NCBI GenBank assembly: GCA_963773685.1
Contig: CAVZBY010000002.1
Coordinates: 1-64,000 of the forward strand
DNA length: 64,000 nucleotides
Direction: 5' to 3'
Source: JALHVH01 sp963773685
GTDB lineage: Bacteria; Acidobacteriota; Aminicenantia; Aminicenantales; Saccharicenantaceae
Each line of letters opens with the position of its first letter. Position 1 is the first letter of the stretch. Shown here one piece after another: positions 40,306-49,389 of this stretch. A program made the position numbers and the translations under genes. The notes under the pieces were generated by a model. It was not told where the DNA came from. It searched no databases and saw only the letters and a list, made by a program, of their open reading frames with translations.

Positions 40306-41937
40306 ATGAAACGCCCCAGGATCATCCTCCTGGCCTTTCTTGTTTTCGGGGCCGCTCTCGCCCTTCCCGCGAGAGGGCCGGTCCATCTCGTCCGGATCGA
40401 CAAAGGAGCGCCCGGGCTCTCTTCCCTTCTCCGGAGCCGGGGGCTCGACGTGGCCCAGGAACTCGGGACCTGCTTCATCGGCCGGCTGGACCGTGAAGAG
40501 GTCTTATCCCTGAGAGACGCCGGAGTTCCCGTCACGGTCCTCGATCGCGATATCGGGGGGACGACCTATTATCTTGTTCGGCCCGATTCGGACAGGACCT
40601 CCGACATCCTGTCCGGAAGCGGCAAGGCCGCGGTCGTCGAGCCGGGCCAGGTGCTGTTCTGGACGCCCTCCGGGGACGGCGCGGCCGCCATCCCGCCGGG
40701 CCTCGCCCGGAAACGCCTCCCGGACTCGTCCATCACGGCCTATCTGAGAAGTTTCCCGGCTCCCAAGGTCCCGACGAGGACCGCCCTCGCGTCGAACCCG
40801 GTCGTCGGGAGCATCGTCGGCGCCGTCTCTCGGGAGAACCTGAGGGCTCTGATAGGGTCCCTTCAGGATTTCGGCACGCGGCTGACGGGCACCCCCGCAT
40901 GCGAAGCGGCGGAGACCTTCGTTGCCGCGTATTTCGGGAGACAGGGACTCCGGACTGAGGTTCGGGAAACCGCGGCGGGGAGAGGCAAGGCCGTCATCGG
41001 GGAGCTCACGGGCATGAATTTCCCCGATGACGTCGTCATCCTCTGCGCCCACCTGGATTCGACGTCCCCGGAGCCGGAGACCTTGGCTCCCGGGGCCGAC
41101 GACGACGCGAGCGGGACGGCCGCGGTCATGGAAGCGGCCCGCATTCTGGCCCGCCATCCGACGGATTATACGGTCCGGTTCATCGCCTTCACCGGCGAAG
41201 AGCAGGGACTGCATGGGAGCCGCGGCTACGCGCTCGGCATCCGAGCGACCACGGAACGAATCGTCGGGGTCGTCAACCTCGACATGATCGCCTACGCCGA
41301 CGGAATGCCCGAAGACCTCGACGTCTTCGTGAATTCCGCGTCCGAGTGGATGGGGCATCGGATCGTCCAGGATGGGGCCGAATACGCCGGCCTGTCCGTC
41401 AGGGCGCGCGTCGATCCCGCCATGGTCTACTCCGATCATGCCTCGTTCTGGGACAATGGATATCCGGCCCTCATGGCCATCGAGGACGAGCCGCTCCGGA
41501 ATCCCTATTACCACACCGTCGGAGATACCCTGGACACCCTGAATCTCGACTTCTGCGGCCAGGCGACTCGGGCCGCCCTGGCGGCCGCGGCCGTCCTGGC
41601 CCAGCCTGTCCGGATAGGCCCGGCGCCCCCCCGGGAGCTCCGGGCGCAATCCTCGTTCTTCAGCGCCTTCCTCAGCTCGCACAGGAACATCTACCTGAGA
41701 TGGGAAAAGGAAGCCGGCAACGCGGGGTTCAACGTCTACAGGACCGAGATCCCCCACGGCTTTTACGAGAAGGTGAACGAGCTGCCCATCATGGGAACGA
41801 ACTATGCCGATAGGGGCGTATCGAGCGCCGCTACTTATTATTACGCCATAACGGCCCTCGACCAGGCCGGGGTCGAAAGCAACCTTTCCCCCGAGGTCGA
41901 GGTCCTGCCCCTGCCGCCCAGGCAGACTCGCGATTGA
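40306..41937 (+). CDS. M28-family zinc aminopeptidase with C-terminal FnIII-like domain
   Basis: Exported 543-residue metallopeptidase. A signal peptide (IILLAFLVFGAALALPA) and an N-terminal domain (about 25-160) precede the catalytic core: CAHLDSTS (zinc His-x-Asp), GADDDASGTAAVMEAA (bridging Asp), FTGEEQGLHGS (catalytic GluGlu), NLDMIAY and the final zinc His in YYHTVGDT. A fibronectin-III-like tail (from about 440, NIYLRWEKEAGNAGFNVYR, with YYYAITALDQAGVES) closes it. It would release amino acids from peptides outside the cytoplasm. It has its own promoter. Confidence 0.92.
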   Translation: MKRPRIILLAFLVFGAALALPARGPVHLVRIDKGAPGLSSLLRSRGLDVAQELGTCFIGRLDREEVLSLRDAGVPVTVLDRDIGGTTYYLVRPDSDRTSDILSGSGKAAVVEPGQVLFWTPSGDGAAAIPPGLARKRLPDSSITAYLRSFPAPKVPTRTALASNPVVGSIVGAVSRENLRALIGSLQDFGTRLTGTPACEAAETFVAAYFGRQGLRTEVRETAAGRGKAVIGELTGMNFPDDVVILCAHLDSTSPEPETLAPGADDDASGTAAVMEAARILARHPTDYTVRFIAFTGEEQGLHGSRGYALGIRATTERIVGVVNLDMIAYADGMPEDLDVFVNSASEWMGHRIVQDGAEYAGLSVRARVDPAMVYSDHASFWDNGYPALMAIEDEPLRNPYYHTVGDTLDTLNLDFCGQATRAALAAAAVLAQPVRIGPAPPRELRAQSSFFSAFLSSHRNIYLRWEKEAGNAGFNVYRTEIPHGFYEKVNELPIMGTNYADRGVSSAATYYYAITALDQAGVESNLSPEVEVLPLPPRQTRD

Positions 41938-41986
41938 CGGTCCGTCCGTGTCGGGTTTATCGGTGTCGTCGGAGAGAACGATTCCC

Positions 41987-42015
41987 TTGACAACGACGGG
42001 GACGGGACCTATTAT
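41987..42015 (+). promoter_or_regulatory. Sigma-70 promoter of the TetR-efflux operon
   Basis: Perfect TTGACA (41987-41992) and TATTAT (42010-42015) at 17-nt spacing. The transcription start is expected at about 42022, which is the GTG start codon of the TetR gene. Confidence 0.75.
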
Positions 42016-42021
42016 AGTACT

Positions 42022-42705
42022 GTGAAAACTAAAATAGTTTTCCAAGTATCCAGGCCGGACCGCGGCGACGAAGCCCTGCGAAAACGCATCGTCTTCGAAT
42101 CGCGCGAGCTTTTCCTCCGGCGCGGGTTCGTCCCGGTCACGACCGGGGAGATCGCGGAGCGCCTCGGCATCAGCAAGGCCACGCTGTACAAATATTTCTC
42201 CAGCAAGGACGAGCTGCTCAGAGCGGTCGTCGACACGATCAAGACGGAGGTCCTGGCCGGGGTCGAGGCCATCGTGGCCGACACGTCCACGGATTTTCTC
42301 GGAAAGCTCGCCCGGCTGATGACCCATCTCGGGAATTGGCTTTCAAGCCTCGGCCGCGTCCTGGCCGGAGACCTGCGGCGGAACGCTCCCGAGGTCTGGG
42401 AGGACATCGACCGCTTCCGGAGGGAGAAGATTCTGGTGAACTTCACCGCGCTCCTCGAGGCCGGGGCCGCCGAGGGCGTGGTCCGCGCCGACCTCGACCG
42501 CGAGCTCTTCCTCCGGATGTTCCTCCACCTCATCCAGAACTTCATCGATCCGGACGCGCTCATCGAATCCCGGCGATCGGCGCGGGAGGTCTTCGAAACG
42601 CTCTTCAAATTCGTCTTCGAGGGCATCCTCACCGACCGGTCCCGCGTCGGGCTCGCCGGCCGGAGGTCCGATCCGTTCCGAACCGTCAAGGAGGTCCCCG
42701 AATGA
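42022..42705 (+). CDS. TetR/AcrR-family regulator of the efflux operon (CecR-like context)
   Basis: A 227-residue repressor with an N-terminal HTH (ELFLRRGFVPVTTGEIAERLGISKATLYKYF, about residues 30-60) and a helical ligand domain. The GTG start at 42022 lies within the promoter start region, with no Shine-Dalgarno, so a leaderless message is likely. Its coding start overlaps a perfect 19-bp palindrome (42024-42042), the probable self-operator. It is followed, overlapping as ATGA, by HlyD, ABC, TolC and ABC-2 genes that match the E. coli ybhGFSR set, whose regulator CecR is also TetR-type. Confidence 0.88.
   Translation: MKTKIVFQVSRPDRGDEALRKRIVFESRELFLRRGFVPVTTGEIAERLGISKATLYKYFSSKDELLRAVVDTIKTEVLAGVEAIVADTSTDFLGKLARLMTHLGNWLSSLGRVLAGDLRRNAPEVWEDIDRFRREKILVNFTALLEAGAAEGVVRADLDRELFLRMFLHLIQNFIDPDALIESRRSAREVFETLFKFVFEGILTDRSRVGLAGRRSDPFRTVKEVPE
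42024..42042 (+). promoter_or_regulatory. Palindromic operator for the TetR regulator
   Basis: GAAAACTA-AAA-TAGTTTTC is a perfect 8+8 inverted repeat starting two bases after the predicted transcription start. Binding here would block initiation and the start codon together. Confidence 0.65.
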
Positions 42706-43703
42706 GAACACGCACAGGCGGCCGCTCGCGGGCCGCAGTCATCGTCGCCGCCCTTGCGGCGGGAGCCGTCGCCTTCCATGCCTGCTCCGGGCCGGGGAAG
42801 GTCCGGAGGATCGAAGGGTCGGGGACCATCGAAGCCCGAGAGGTCAATGTGGCTTCCCGGGTAGGCGGCCAGGTCCTCGAGATCCGGGCGGACGAGGGGA
42901 GCCGGGTGGGGAAGGGGGATATCCTCGCCCTCATCGATCATGAGGCGCTCGACATCCAGCTCCGTCAGGCCGAAGCGGGGGTCGCTCTCGCGGACGCCCA
43001 GCTCGCGCTCCTCCGAAAAGGCGCCAGGGCCGAGGACGTTCGCCAGGGCGAAGAGGCGCTTACGCAGGCCGGGGCGAACCTCAAGGTCGCCGCGGACGAC
43101 GCCGGACGGATGCGCGAACTCGCCGCCAAGGGCAGTGTGACGCCGAAGCAAAGGGACGACGCCGAGGCCCGTCTCATCGTGGCCCGGGCCCAGGAGGCTT
43201 CCGCAAAGGAGGGGCTGTCCAGGCTCAGGCAGCTGGCCCGGCCCGAGGAGATCCGGGCCGCTGAAGCGCGGCTCGCCCAGGCCGCGGCCGCCGCCGACCT
43301 CCTCAGAAAGACGATCGCCGACAGCACCATCGTGTCGCCCGTGGCCGGGATCGCGACCCGGCGCCCCGTCGAGGCGGGCGAGCTCGTCGCTCCGGGGGCG
43401 ACGGTCCTGACCGTTTCCGAACTGGACAGGGTCCACCTCATGCTTTTCGTTACGGAGAAGGAGCTTGGCCGCGTCCGCCTGGGCCAGGAGGCCGAGGTGG
43501 CCATCGACGCCGCTCCGGGCCGCATCTTCAAGGGCCGGGTGACCTTCATCTCCCCGGAAGCCGAGTTCACACCCAAGAACGTCCAGACCAAGGAGGATAG
43601 GGTCAAGCTGGTTTTCGGGGTCAAGATCGAGCTCCCCAATCCCGACGGCGCCCTCAAACCGGGGCTTCCGGCCGACGCGGTGATCGTCCCCGACGAGCGG
43701 TGA
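42702..43703 (+). CDS. HlyD/YbhG-type periplasmic adaptor (membrane fusion) lipoprotein
   Basis: The 333-residue adaptor has a lipobox-like VAFHACSG (Cys27 region). The barrel/lipoyl half-motif EGSGTIEAREVNVASRVGGQV, an alpha-hairpin rich in Ala and Gln (about 85-200), the second lipoyl half TIVSPVAGIATRRPVEAGELV and the beta-barrel DRVHLMLFVTEKELGRVRLGQEA follow. It links the inner-membrane ABC-2 pump to the TolC-type channel encoded two genes later. AAGGAGG precedes the ATG, which overlaps the TetR stop. Order matches YbhG. Confidence 0.9.
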   Translation: MRTRTGGRSRAAVIVAALAAGAVAFHACSGPGKVRRIEGSGTIEAREVNVASRVGGQVLEIRADEGSRVGKGDILALIDHEALDIQLRQAEAGVALADAQLALLRKGARAEDVRQGEEALTQAGANLKVAADDAGRMRELAAKGSVTPKQRDDAEARLIVARAQEASAKEGLSRLRQLARPEEIRAAEARLAQAAAAADLLRKTIADSTIVSPVAGIATRRPVEAGELVAPGATVLTVSELDRVHLMLFVTEKELGRVRLGQEAEVAIDAAPGRIFKGRVTFISPEAEFTPKNVQTKEDRVKLVFGVKIELPNPDGALKPGLPADAVIVPDER

Positions 43704-43707
43704 CCGG

Positions 43708-44676
43708 ATGAAAGAGGAAGGGAAAGCCCCGGCGGATCTCCCGGTCATCGAGACGGCTGGCCTGATCCGGGATTTCGGGGACCTCCGGGCCGTCGACGGC
43801 CTCGACCTCGTCGTCCGCAAGGGCGAGATGTTCGCCCTCGTGGGGCCCGACGGGGCGGGGAAGACGACGACCATCCGGATGCTCTGCGGCATCCTCAAGC
43901 CCTCGGCCGGGAGGATCTCCATCCTCGGACGCGACCTCTCCCGGGAGGCGGCCGCCGTCAAGAGCGATATCGGCTATCTCTCCCAGCGGTTCAGCCTTTA
44001 CGGGGACCTGACCGTCGACGAGAACATCGCCTTCTTCGCCGAGATCCACGGCGTCCGGCGCTACGACGCGAGGCGCGACGAGCTGCTCGAATTCTCCCGC
44101 CTGACCCCGTTCCGGAAGAGGCGGGCCGAACAGCTCTCGGGGGGGATGAAACAGAAGCTCGCCCTGGCCTGTACGCTCGTCCATTCCCCGCGGCTCCTTC
44201 TCCTGGACGAGCCGACGACGGGGGTGGATCCCGTATCGCGTCGCGATTTCTGGAAGATCCTGTCCAACCTCCTCAAGACCGGGATCACCATCCTCATGTC
44301 CACGCCGTATCTCGACGAGGCCGAGAGGTGTTCGCGGGTCGGCCTGATGAACGCCGGCCGCCTGATGGCGGCCGATACCCCGCGGGCGGTCAAGGGGTTG
44401 ATGAAAGGCGAGGTCGTCGAGATCATCTGCGGGGAGATCCGCCGCGCATTCGGTCTCCTCAAGGATCGGCCCGGGGCCGGGGAGGTCCAGATGTTCGGCG
44501 ACCGCCTGAACATCATCGTCGGGGATGCCGGCCGGGACCTTCCCGCGATCCTGGACCGGCTCCGGGACGCGGGGATCGAAGTTCTGGACCGGAGGGTCGT
44601 CCCGCCCTCGCTCGAGAACGTTTTCATTTCCGTGACGGGCCCTTCGGGTCCGGCGGGCAAGGAGGTTCGCCCATGA
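43708..44676 (+). CDS. ABC exporter ATPase 1 (YbhF N-half-like)
   Basis: A 322-residue ATPase. Walker A GPDGAGKTT, Q-loop LSQRFSLYGDLTV, signature LSGGMKQKLALAC, Walker B LLLLDEPTTGVDP are intact, and a C-terminal extension of ABC-2 type (from about 225) ends VPPSLENVFISV. In E. coli YbhF two such ATPase domains are fused; here this one, with a canonical signature, corresponds to the first. It starts 4 bp after the adaptor gene and its stop overlaps the TolC gene as ATGA. Confidence 0.9.
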   Translation: MKEEGKAPADLPVIETAGLIRDFGDLRAVDGLDLVVRKGEMFALVGPDGAGKTTTIRMLCGILKPSAGRISILGRDLSREAAAVKSDIGYLSQRFSLYGDLTVDENIAFFAEIHGVRRYDARRDELLEFSRLTPFRKRRAEQLSGGMKQKLALACTLVHSPRLLLLDEPTTGVDPVSRRDFWKILSNLLKTGITILMSTPYLDEAERCSRVGLMNAGRLMAADTPRAVKGLMKGEVVEIICGEIRRAFGLLKDRPGAGEVQMFGDRLNIIVGDAGRDLPAILDRLRDAGIEVLDRRVVPPSLENVFISVTGPSGPAGKEVRP

Positions 44677-46047
44677 AGCGGATGGCCGTGATCCTGATCA
44701 TCGCGACGGTCCTCGCGGCTGCCGCGCCCGCCGCCGAAAAAAGAAAGCTGACCCTGGATGAGTGCGTCGCCCTCGGGCTCGCGAACAGCAAAGGTCTCCA
44801 CGCGTCCGCCTCTGCCGCCGAGGCCTCGGCTTCTAAAGCGAAGGAAGCGGGGGCCGCCCTCCTGCCGGCGCTCAAGCTGGGTGCCGGATATGCCCGGCTC
44901 AGCGAGGTTCCGCCGTTCGAGGTCCGCCTCCCGTTCCCGGCCGGACTTCCTTTCCCGATGCCCGAAAAATTCGTCGTTTCCCCGAATTATTTCAATAGCT
45001 ACACCCTGCGTCTCGGCCTGCAGCAGCCCCTGTTCACGGGGGGCCGTCTCCGGGCGGGCTTGGCGGCCGCGAAATACGGCGCCGAGGCGGCGGAGCTCGA
45101 TCTCGCCGCGGACCGTGCGGACCTCATCTACGACCTCCGGTCCGCCTACTGGAGCTTCTACAAGGCGGGCGAGTTCTTGAAAGCCGATCGACGAGAACGT
45201 CGCCCGCACGGAAGCCCATCTTACCGACGTGAGGAATTTTTTCGACCAGGGGCTCCTGACCCGGAACGAGGTCCTCAGGGCCGAGATCCAGCTCTCGAAC
45301 GCCCGCCTGGCCCGGCTGGACGCGGCGAACGCGGTGGAGATCGTCGGCGTCCGGCTGAACAGCCTTCTGGGCCTCCCCTTGGATACGGAGATCGAGCCCG
45401 CAACACGTATCGACGAAGGTGAGGCTATCGAAGGCATCGAACCGGCCGCGGAGACGACAGAGGAGCCCCGGGGCGCGGTCGGGCTCCTCGAAGGGGCCCT
45501 CGTCCGCAGGCCGGAGCCCAAGGCGATGGGTCTCAGGGTCAAAGCGGGCGAAGCGGGCGTCGCCATGGCCAGGTCCGGGTGGTATCCCCAGGTTTATCTC
45601 GCGGGAAACCTTTATGACCTCCGGCCCAACCCAAGGCTCCTGCCGGCTAAGGATAGGTTCTATTCGACCTGGGACGTCAGCGTGAACATCTCCGTGGACC
45701 TCTGGAACTGGGGCGCGACGGCGCGGCAGACCGAGCAGGCGAAGGCCAGACTTGCCCAGGCCCGGGACGCCCTCGGCATGGTCAAGGATGCCGTGGCGCT
45801 CGAGCTCAGGCAGTGCCGGCTCGAGCTCGCGGCGTCGCGCGCGAAGGTCGGCGTGGCTCGCGAGGCCGTGGCCCAGGCGGAGGAAAACCTCCGCGTCGCC
45901 CGTGAGCGCTTTCGGGAGGGGGTCGCCCTCAACACCGATGTCCTGGACGCCGAGGTCCTGGCTCTTCAAGCGAAAACGAGCCTCACCCAGAGCCAGGTCG
46001 ACGCGGAGCTGGCCGGGGCGAGGCTGCGCAAGGCCCTGGGGGAATGA
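44673..46047 (+). pseudogene. TolC-family outer-membrane efflux protein, one frameshift
   Basis: A signal peptide (VILIIATVLAAAAPA) and the first OEP repeat (LTLDECVALGLANSKGLHASAS, YTLRLGLQQPLFTGGRLRAGL) are read in one frame to about 45,185. A single-base shift then continues in another as ENVARTEAHLTDVRNFFDQGLLTRNEVL, the second barrel strand pair (WDVSVNISVDLWNWGATAR) and the closing helical hairpin. Joined, it is a normal channel of about 457 residues. AAGGAGG precedes ATG 44673. Its position between two ATPase genes of one pump is unusual. The break may be a sequencing indel because the rest of the operon is intact. Confidence 0.85.
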
Positions 46048-46060
46048 GACGGGTCCGGTC

Positions 46061-46996
46061 ATGAAGGCGGAGATCTCGATCGACGTCCGCGACCTGACGA
46101 AGGTCTTCGGCAGATTCGTCGCCGTCGACCACGTGAGCTTCTCCGTCCGGCGGGGCGATATCTTCGGCTTCCTGGGCGCGAACGGCGCGGGGAAATCCAC
46201 GACGATCCGCATGCTTTGCGGACTCCTCACTCCGACCTCGGGCGCGGCCTCGGTCGGCGGCTTCGACGTGGGCCGGGAACCCGAACGGGTAAAGTCCCGG
46301 ATCGGCTACATGTCGCAGAAATTCTCCCTCTACGAGGACCTCACCGTGGAGGAGAACATCGAGTTCTTCGGGGGCATTTACGGGGTCTCGCGCGGCCGCC
46401 TGCGGGAGAAGATGCCCGGGATGCTCGAGATGGCGGGGCTCCGGGGGCGCGAGCGAAGCCTGGCCCGCGAGCTTTCCGTCGGCTGGAGACAGCGGCTGGC
46501 CCTGGGCTGCGCCCTCCTCCACGAGCCGGAGATCGTGTTCCTCGACGAGCCCACGGGCGGCGTCGATCCCCTGTCCCGCCGCCGTTTCTGGGAGCTCATC
46601 AACCGCCTGTCGGGCGAGGGCGTAACGGTCTTCGTCACGACGCATTATCTCGATGAGGCCGAATACTGCAACGATATCCGCCTCATCCACGCCGGCCGGA
46701 TCGTCGCCGCCGGAAGCCCGGGCGAGCTGAAACGGACCTACATCAGGAACCCGATCCTCGAGGTCGAGTCGGACAGGGTCGTGGACGCGATGGAGCTCCT
46801 GCAGGGCCGGGATTGGGTGATCGCGACCTCCATCTTCGGGGCCTACCTTCATGTCAGCGTCGCCGACGAGGCCGAAGGCCGGGAGCGGGTGAAGGCTGCC
46901 CTCGCCTCGGCCGGGATCGAGGTCCGGCGCATGGACCGGATCATGCCTTCGCTCGAGGACGTCTTCATCAGCCGCATCGAGGCGGACCCCCGATGA
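46061..46996 (+). CDS. ABC exporter ATPase 2 (YbhF C-half-like)
   Basis: A 311-residue ATPase with Walker A GANGAGKST, Q-loop MSQKFSLYEDLTV, Walker B IVFLDEPTGGVDP and switch His in TTHYLDEAE. The signature is LSVGWRQR where LSGGxxQ is usual, the same kind of change seen in the second ATPase domain of YbhF-type fusions, so it likely pairs with ATPase 1 in one pump. A C-terminal extension (SDRVVDAMELL to RIMPSLEDVFISR) resembles ABC-2 exporters. The stop overlaps the first permease start. Confidence 0.9.
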   Translation: MKAEISIDVRDLTKVFGRFVAVDHVSFSVRRGDIFGFLGANGAGKSTTIRMLCGLLTPTSGAASVGGFDVGREPERVKSRIGYMSQKFSLYEDLTVEENIEFFGGIYGVSRGRLREKMPGMLEMAGLRGRERSLARELSVGWRQRLALGCALLHEPEIVFLDEPTGGVDPLSRRRFWELINRLSGEGVTVFVTTHYLDEAEYCNDIRLIHAGRIVAAGSPGELKRTYIRNPILEVESDRVVDAMELLQGRDWVIATSIFGAYLHVSVADEAEGRERVKAALASAGIEVRRMDRIMPSLEDVFISRIEADPR

Positions 46997-48168
46997 GGCT
47001 CTGCGGATTGCGCGCGGTCATCTGGAAAGAGCTCCTGCAGACCGCCCGCGACCGCCGGACCCTCGGCTTCCTGCTCGGACTTCCGGCCCTCCTCCTGGTC
47101 ATGTTCGGCTACGCCCTGAATTTCGACGTCAGGCATATCCCCCTCGCGGTGTGTGACGAGGACCGGACCGCCGCCAGCCGCGACCTGGCCGGGAGCTTCA
47201 CCCGGACCGAATACTTCGACGTCGTCGCCCGGCCGGCGGACCGGAAGGAGATCGATCTCCTGATGGGGGAGGAGAAGGTCCGGGCGGCCGTTGTCATCCC
47301 CCGCGACTTCTCCCGGAACCTTCTGGCCGGGAGGGAGGCTCCCGTCCAGGTCATCGTCGATGGGGCGAATTCCATGAGCGCCTCGACGGCGGCGGGCTAC
47401 CTCGGGACCATCGTCCAGAACGATTCCGTCCGGGCCACGACGCGGCTCCTCGAGGAGCGCGGGTTGAAGGGTTTCCGCATGCCTGTCGAGGCCGCGACGC
47501 GGGTCTGGTACAACCCCGAGCTCCGGAGCGCCGTCTTCCTCGTTCCCGGCCTCATGGCCTTCATCCTCATGGTCATCGTCGTCATCTCAACGGCCTTCTC
47601 CGTCGTCCGCGAGAAAGAGCGGGGAACGATGGAACAGATCGCGGTCTCGCCCTTGCGGCCGTTCGAGCTCATCGCCGGAAAGACCATTCCCTATATCCTC
47701 CTTTCGCTCGCCTCTTCGCATTCGGTCCTGCTCCTTGGCTATGTCCTGTTCGGCGTCTCCGTCCGTGGGAATTATTTCCTCCTTCTGCTGACGATGACCC
47801 TGTTCCTCGTCGGGGGGCTCGGTCAGGGACTCTTCATCTCGACGATCACCAGGACCCAGCAGGTCGCCTTCCAGCTGGCCATCCTGAGCACCTTCCTTCC
47901 CACCTTCATCCTGTCCGGGTTCATCTTTCCCGTGAGGAACATGCCCCCCGTCGTCCAAGCGATCACCACCCTCATCCCGGCCCGCTTCTTCCTGAGCGCG
48001 CTCCGGGGCATCGTCCTCAAGGGGGCGGGATTCCACGCGATCTGGAGGGACCTCGTCTATCTGGCCGGGTTCGCCGTCCTGACGCTGGGGGTGAGCACGG
48101 TCCGGCTGACGGCGTCCGGAGGGGACGGGGAGGGGGGAGGGCGGAAGCGCCGGAGGAGGCCGCGATGA
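46993..48168 (+). CDS. ABC-2 type permease 1 (YbhS/YbhR-like)
   Basis: A 391-residue permease with one N-terminal helix (FLLGLPALLLVMFGYALNF), a periplasmic domain (about 45-165) and five C-terminal helices starting FLVPGLMAFILMVIVVIS. VREKERGTMEQIAVSPLRPFELIAGK is the conserved cytoplasmic loop. The tail (GGDGEGGGRKRRRRPR) is unusually basic and may be an artefact of a late stop. It pairs with the next gene as the membrane channel of the exporter. Confidence 0.9.
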   Translation: MRLCGLRAVIWKELLQTARDRRTLGFLLGLPALLLVMFGYALNFDVRHIPLAVCDEDRTAASRDLAGSFTRTEYFDVVARPADRKEIDLLMGEEKVRAAVVIPRDFSRNLLAGREAPVQVIVDGANSMSASTAAGYLGTIVQNDSVRATTRLLEERGLKGFRMPVEAATRVWYNPELRSAVFLVPGLMAFILMVIVVISTAFSVVREKERGTMEQIAVSPLRPFELIAGKTIPYILLSLASSHSVLLLGYVLFGVSVRGNYFLLLLTMTLFLVGGLGQGLFISTITRTQQVAFQLAILSTFLPTFILSGFIFPVRNMPPVVQAITTLIPARFFLSALRGIVLKGAGFHAIWRDLVYLAGFAVLTLGVSTVRLTASGGDGEGGGRKRRRRPR

Positions 48169-49292
48169 GCCGGATCTCCCATATCGTCCGCAAGGAGTTC
48201 ATCCAGCTCCGCCGCGACCCGAAGCTCGTCCCTATCCTCTTCATCGCCCCGCTTCTCCAGCTCCTGCTCCTCGGATACGCCGCGAACCTCGACGTCAAGG
48301 ACATCCCGACCCTCGTCTGCGACCAGGATCGGACCCCGGAGAGCCGCGCCCTCATCTCCCGGTTCATGAACTCCGGGTACTTTATCCCGGCGGGGGCGGT
48401 GGCGTCGCCGGACGGGATCGACCTCTACCTGGAAGAGGGGAAGGCCGCCATCGCCGTCGTCGTCCCGCGAGGCTTTGCGAACGACCTCGCCGCGGGCACG
48501 CCGGCCACCGTGGGCGTCATCGTGGACGGGTCGGAAAGCCAGTCGGCCACGATCGGGGCGAGCATGGTCTCGATGATCGTCTCGTCCCACGCCCAGGAGC
48601 TCGCCGCCGGGGCGCTCGACCGGCTCCGGACGATCGGCGTCCGGCCGGTCCGCATTACGCCCGAGGTCAGGGTTTGGTACAACCCGGAGCTCCGGAGCCG
48701 CAACTTCATGGTCCCGGGCATCCTCGGGCTTCTCCTGATGGTCATGACCATGATGCTGACCTCGATGGCCGTCGTCCGCGAGAAGGAAACGGGGACGATG
48801 GAACAGCTCGTGGTGACCCCGATCCGTCCCTTCGAGCTCATCGCCGGGAAGCTCCTGCCCTTCCTCATCATCGGCGCGGTGGACGTCGTCACGATCGTCG
48901 GCCTCATCTTCCTCATGTTCCGCCTGCCGATGCGGGGGAGTCTCGCGCTCCTTTTCGGCATGAGCCTCGTCTTCATGCTGACGACGCTCGGGCTGGGCCT
49001 CTTCATCTCGACCGTCTCCGCGAACCAGCAGCAGGCCATGCTGACGGCGGTCTTCTTCATGATGCCGATGATGATGTTCTCGGGGTTCGCGTTCCCCATC
49101 GAGAACATGCCGAAGATCGTCCAAGCCGTGACCACCGTCGTGCCCCTCCGCTATTACTTCGTCGTCGTCCGCGGCATCTACCTGAAGGGGGTAGGGATTC
49201 ATGAGCTCTGGGGCCAGGGGCTGGCCATGCTCGCCTTCGGGACGGCGATCCTGACCCTGAGCGTCCTCCGTTTCCGCAAGAAAGCGGGCTGA
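48165..49292 (+). CDS. ABC-2 type permease 2 (YbhS/YbhR-like)
   Basis: A 375-residue paralog of permease 1, with VREKETGTMEQLVVTPIRPFELIAGK and FSGFAFPIENMPKIVQAVTTVVPLRYYF as the family loop and penultimate helix. It overlaps the previous gene as ATGA and closes the operon TetR-adaptor-ATPase-TolC-ATPase-permease-permease. Known relatives export drugs or cations; the substrate here is not predictable. Confidence 0.9.
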   Translation: MSRISHIVRKEFIQLRRDPKLVPILFIAPLLQLLLLGYAANLDVKDIPTLVCDQDRTPESRALISRFMNSGYFIPAGAVASPDGIDLYLEEGKAAIAVVVPRGFANDLAAGTPATVGVIVDGSESQSATIGASMVSMIVSSHAQELAAGALDRLRTIGVRPVRITPEVRVWYNPELRSRNFMVPGILGLLLMVMTMMLTSMAVVREKETGTMEQLVVTPIRPFELIAGKLLPFLIIGAVDVVTIVGLIFLMFRLPMRGSLALLFGMSLVFMLTTLGLGLFISTVSANQQQAMLTAVFFMMPMMMFSGFAFPIENMPKIVQAVTTVVPLRYYFVVVRGIYLKGVGIHELWGQGLAMLAFGTAILTLSVLRFRKKAG

Positions 49293-49337
49293 GCCCTCCT
49301 CCCGGGAGCGGGCCGGGGCCCGGCGCGCCCGTCGGAT

Positions 49338-49367
49338 TTGACATCTTCTCGGCGGATGCCCTATCAT
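49338..49367 (+). promoter_or_regulatory. Promoter of the serine hydrolase gene
   Basis: Perfect TTGACA (49338-49343) and TATCAT (49362-49367) lie 18 nt apart. The -10 overlaps an in-frame ATG at 49366, which supports translation starting at ATG 49390 instead. Confidence 0.6.
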
Positions 49368-49389
49368 GCCCGCGGAAGGAAAGCGCACG

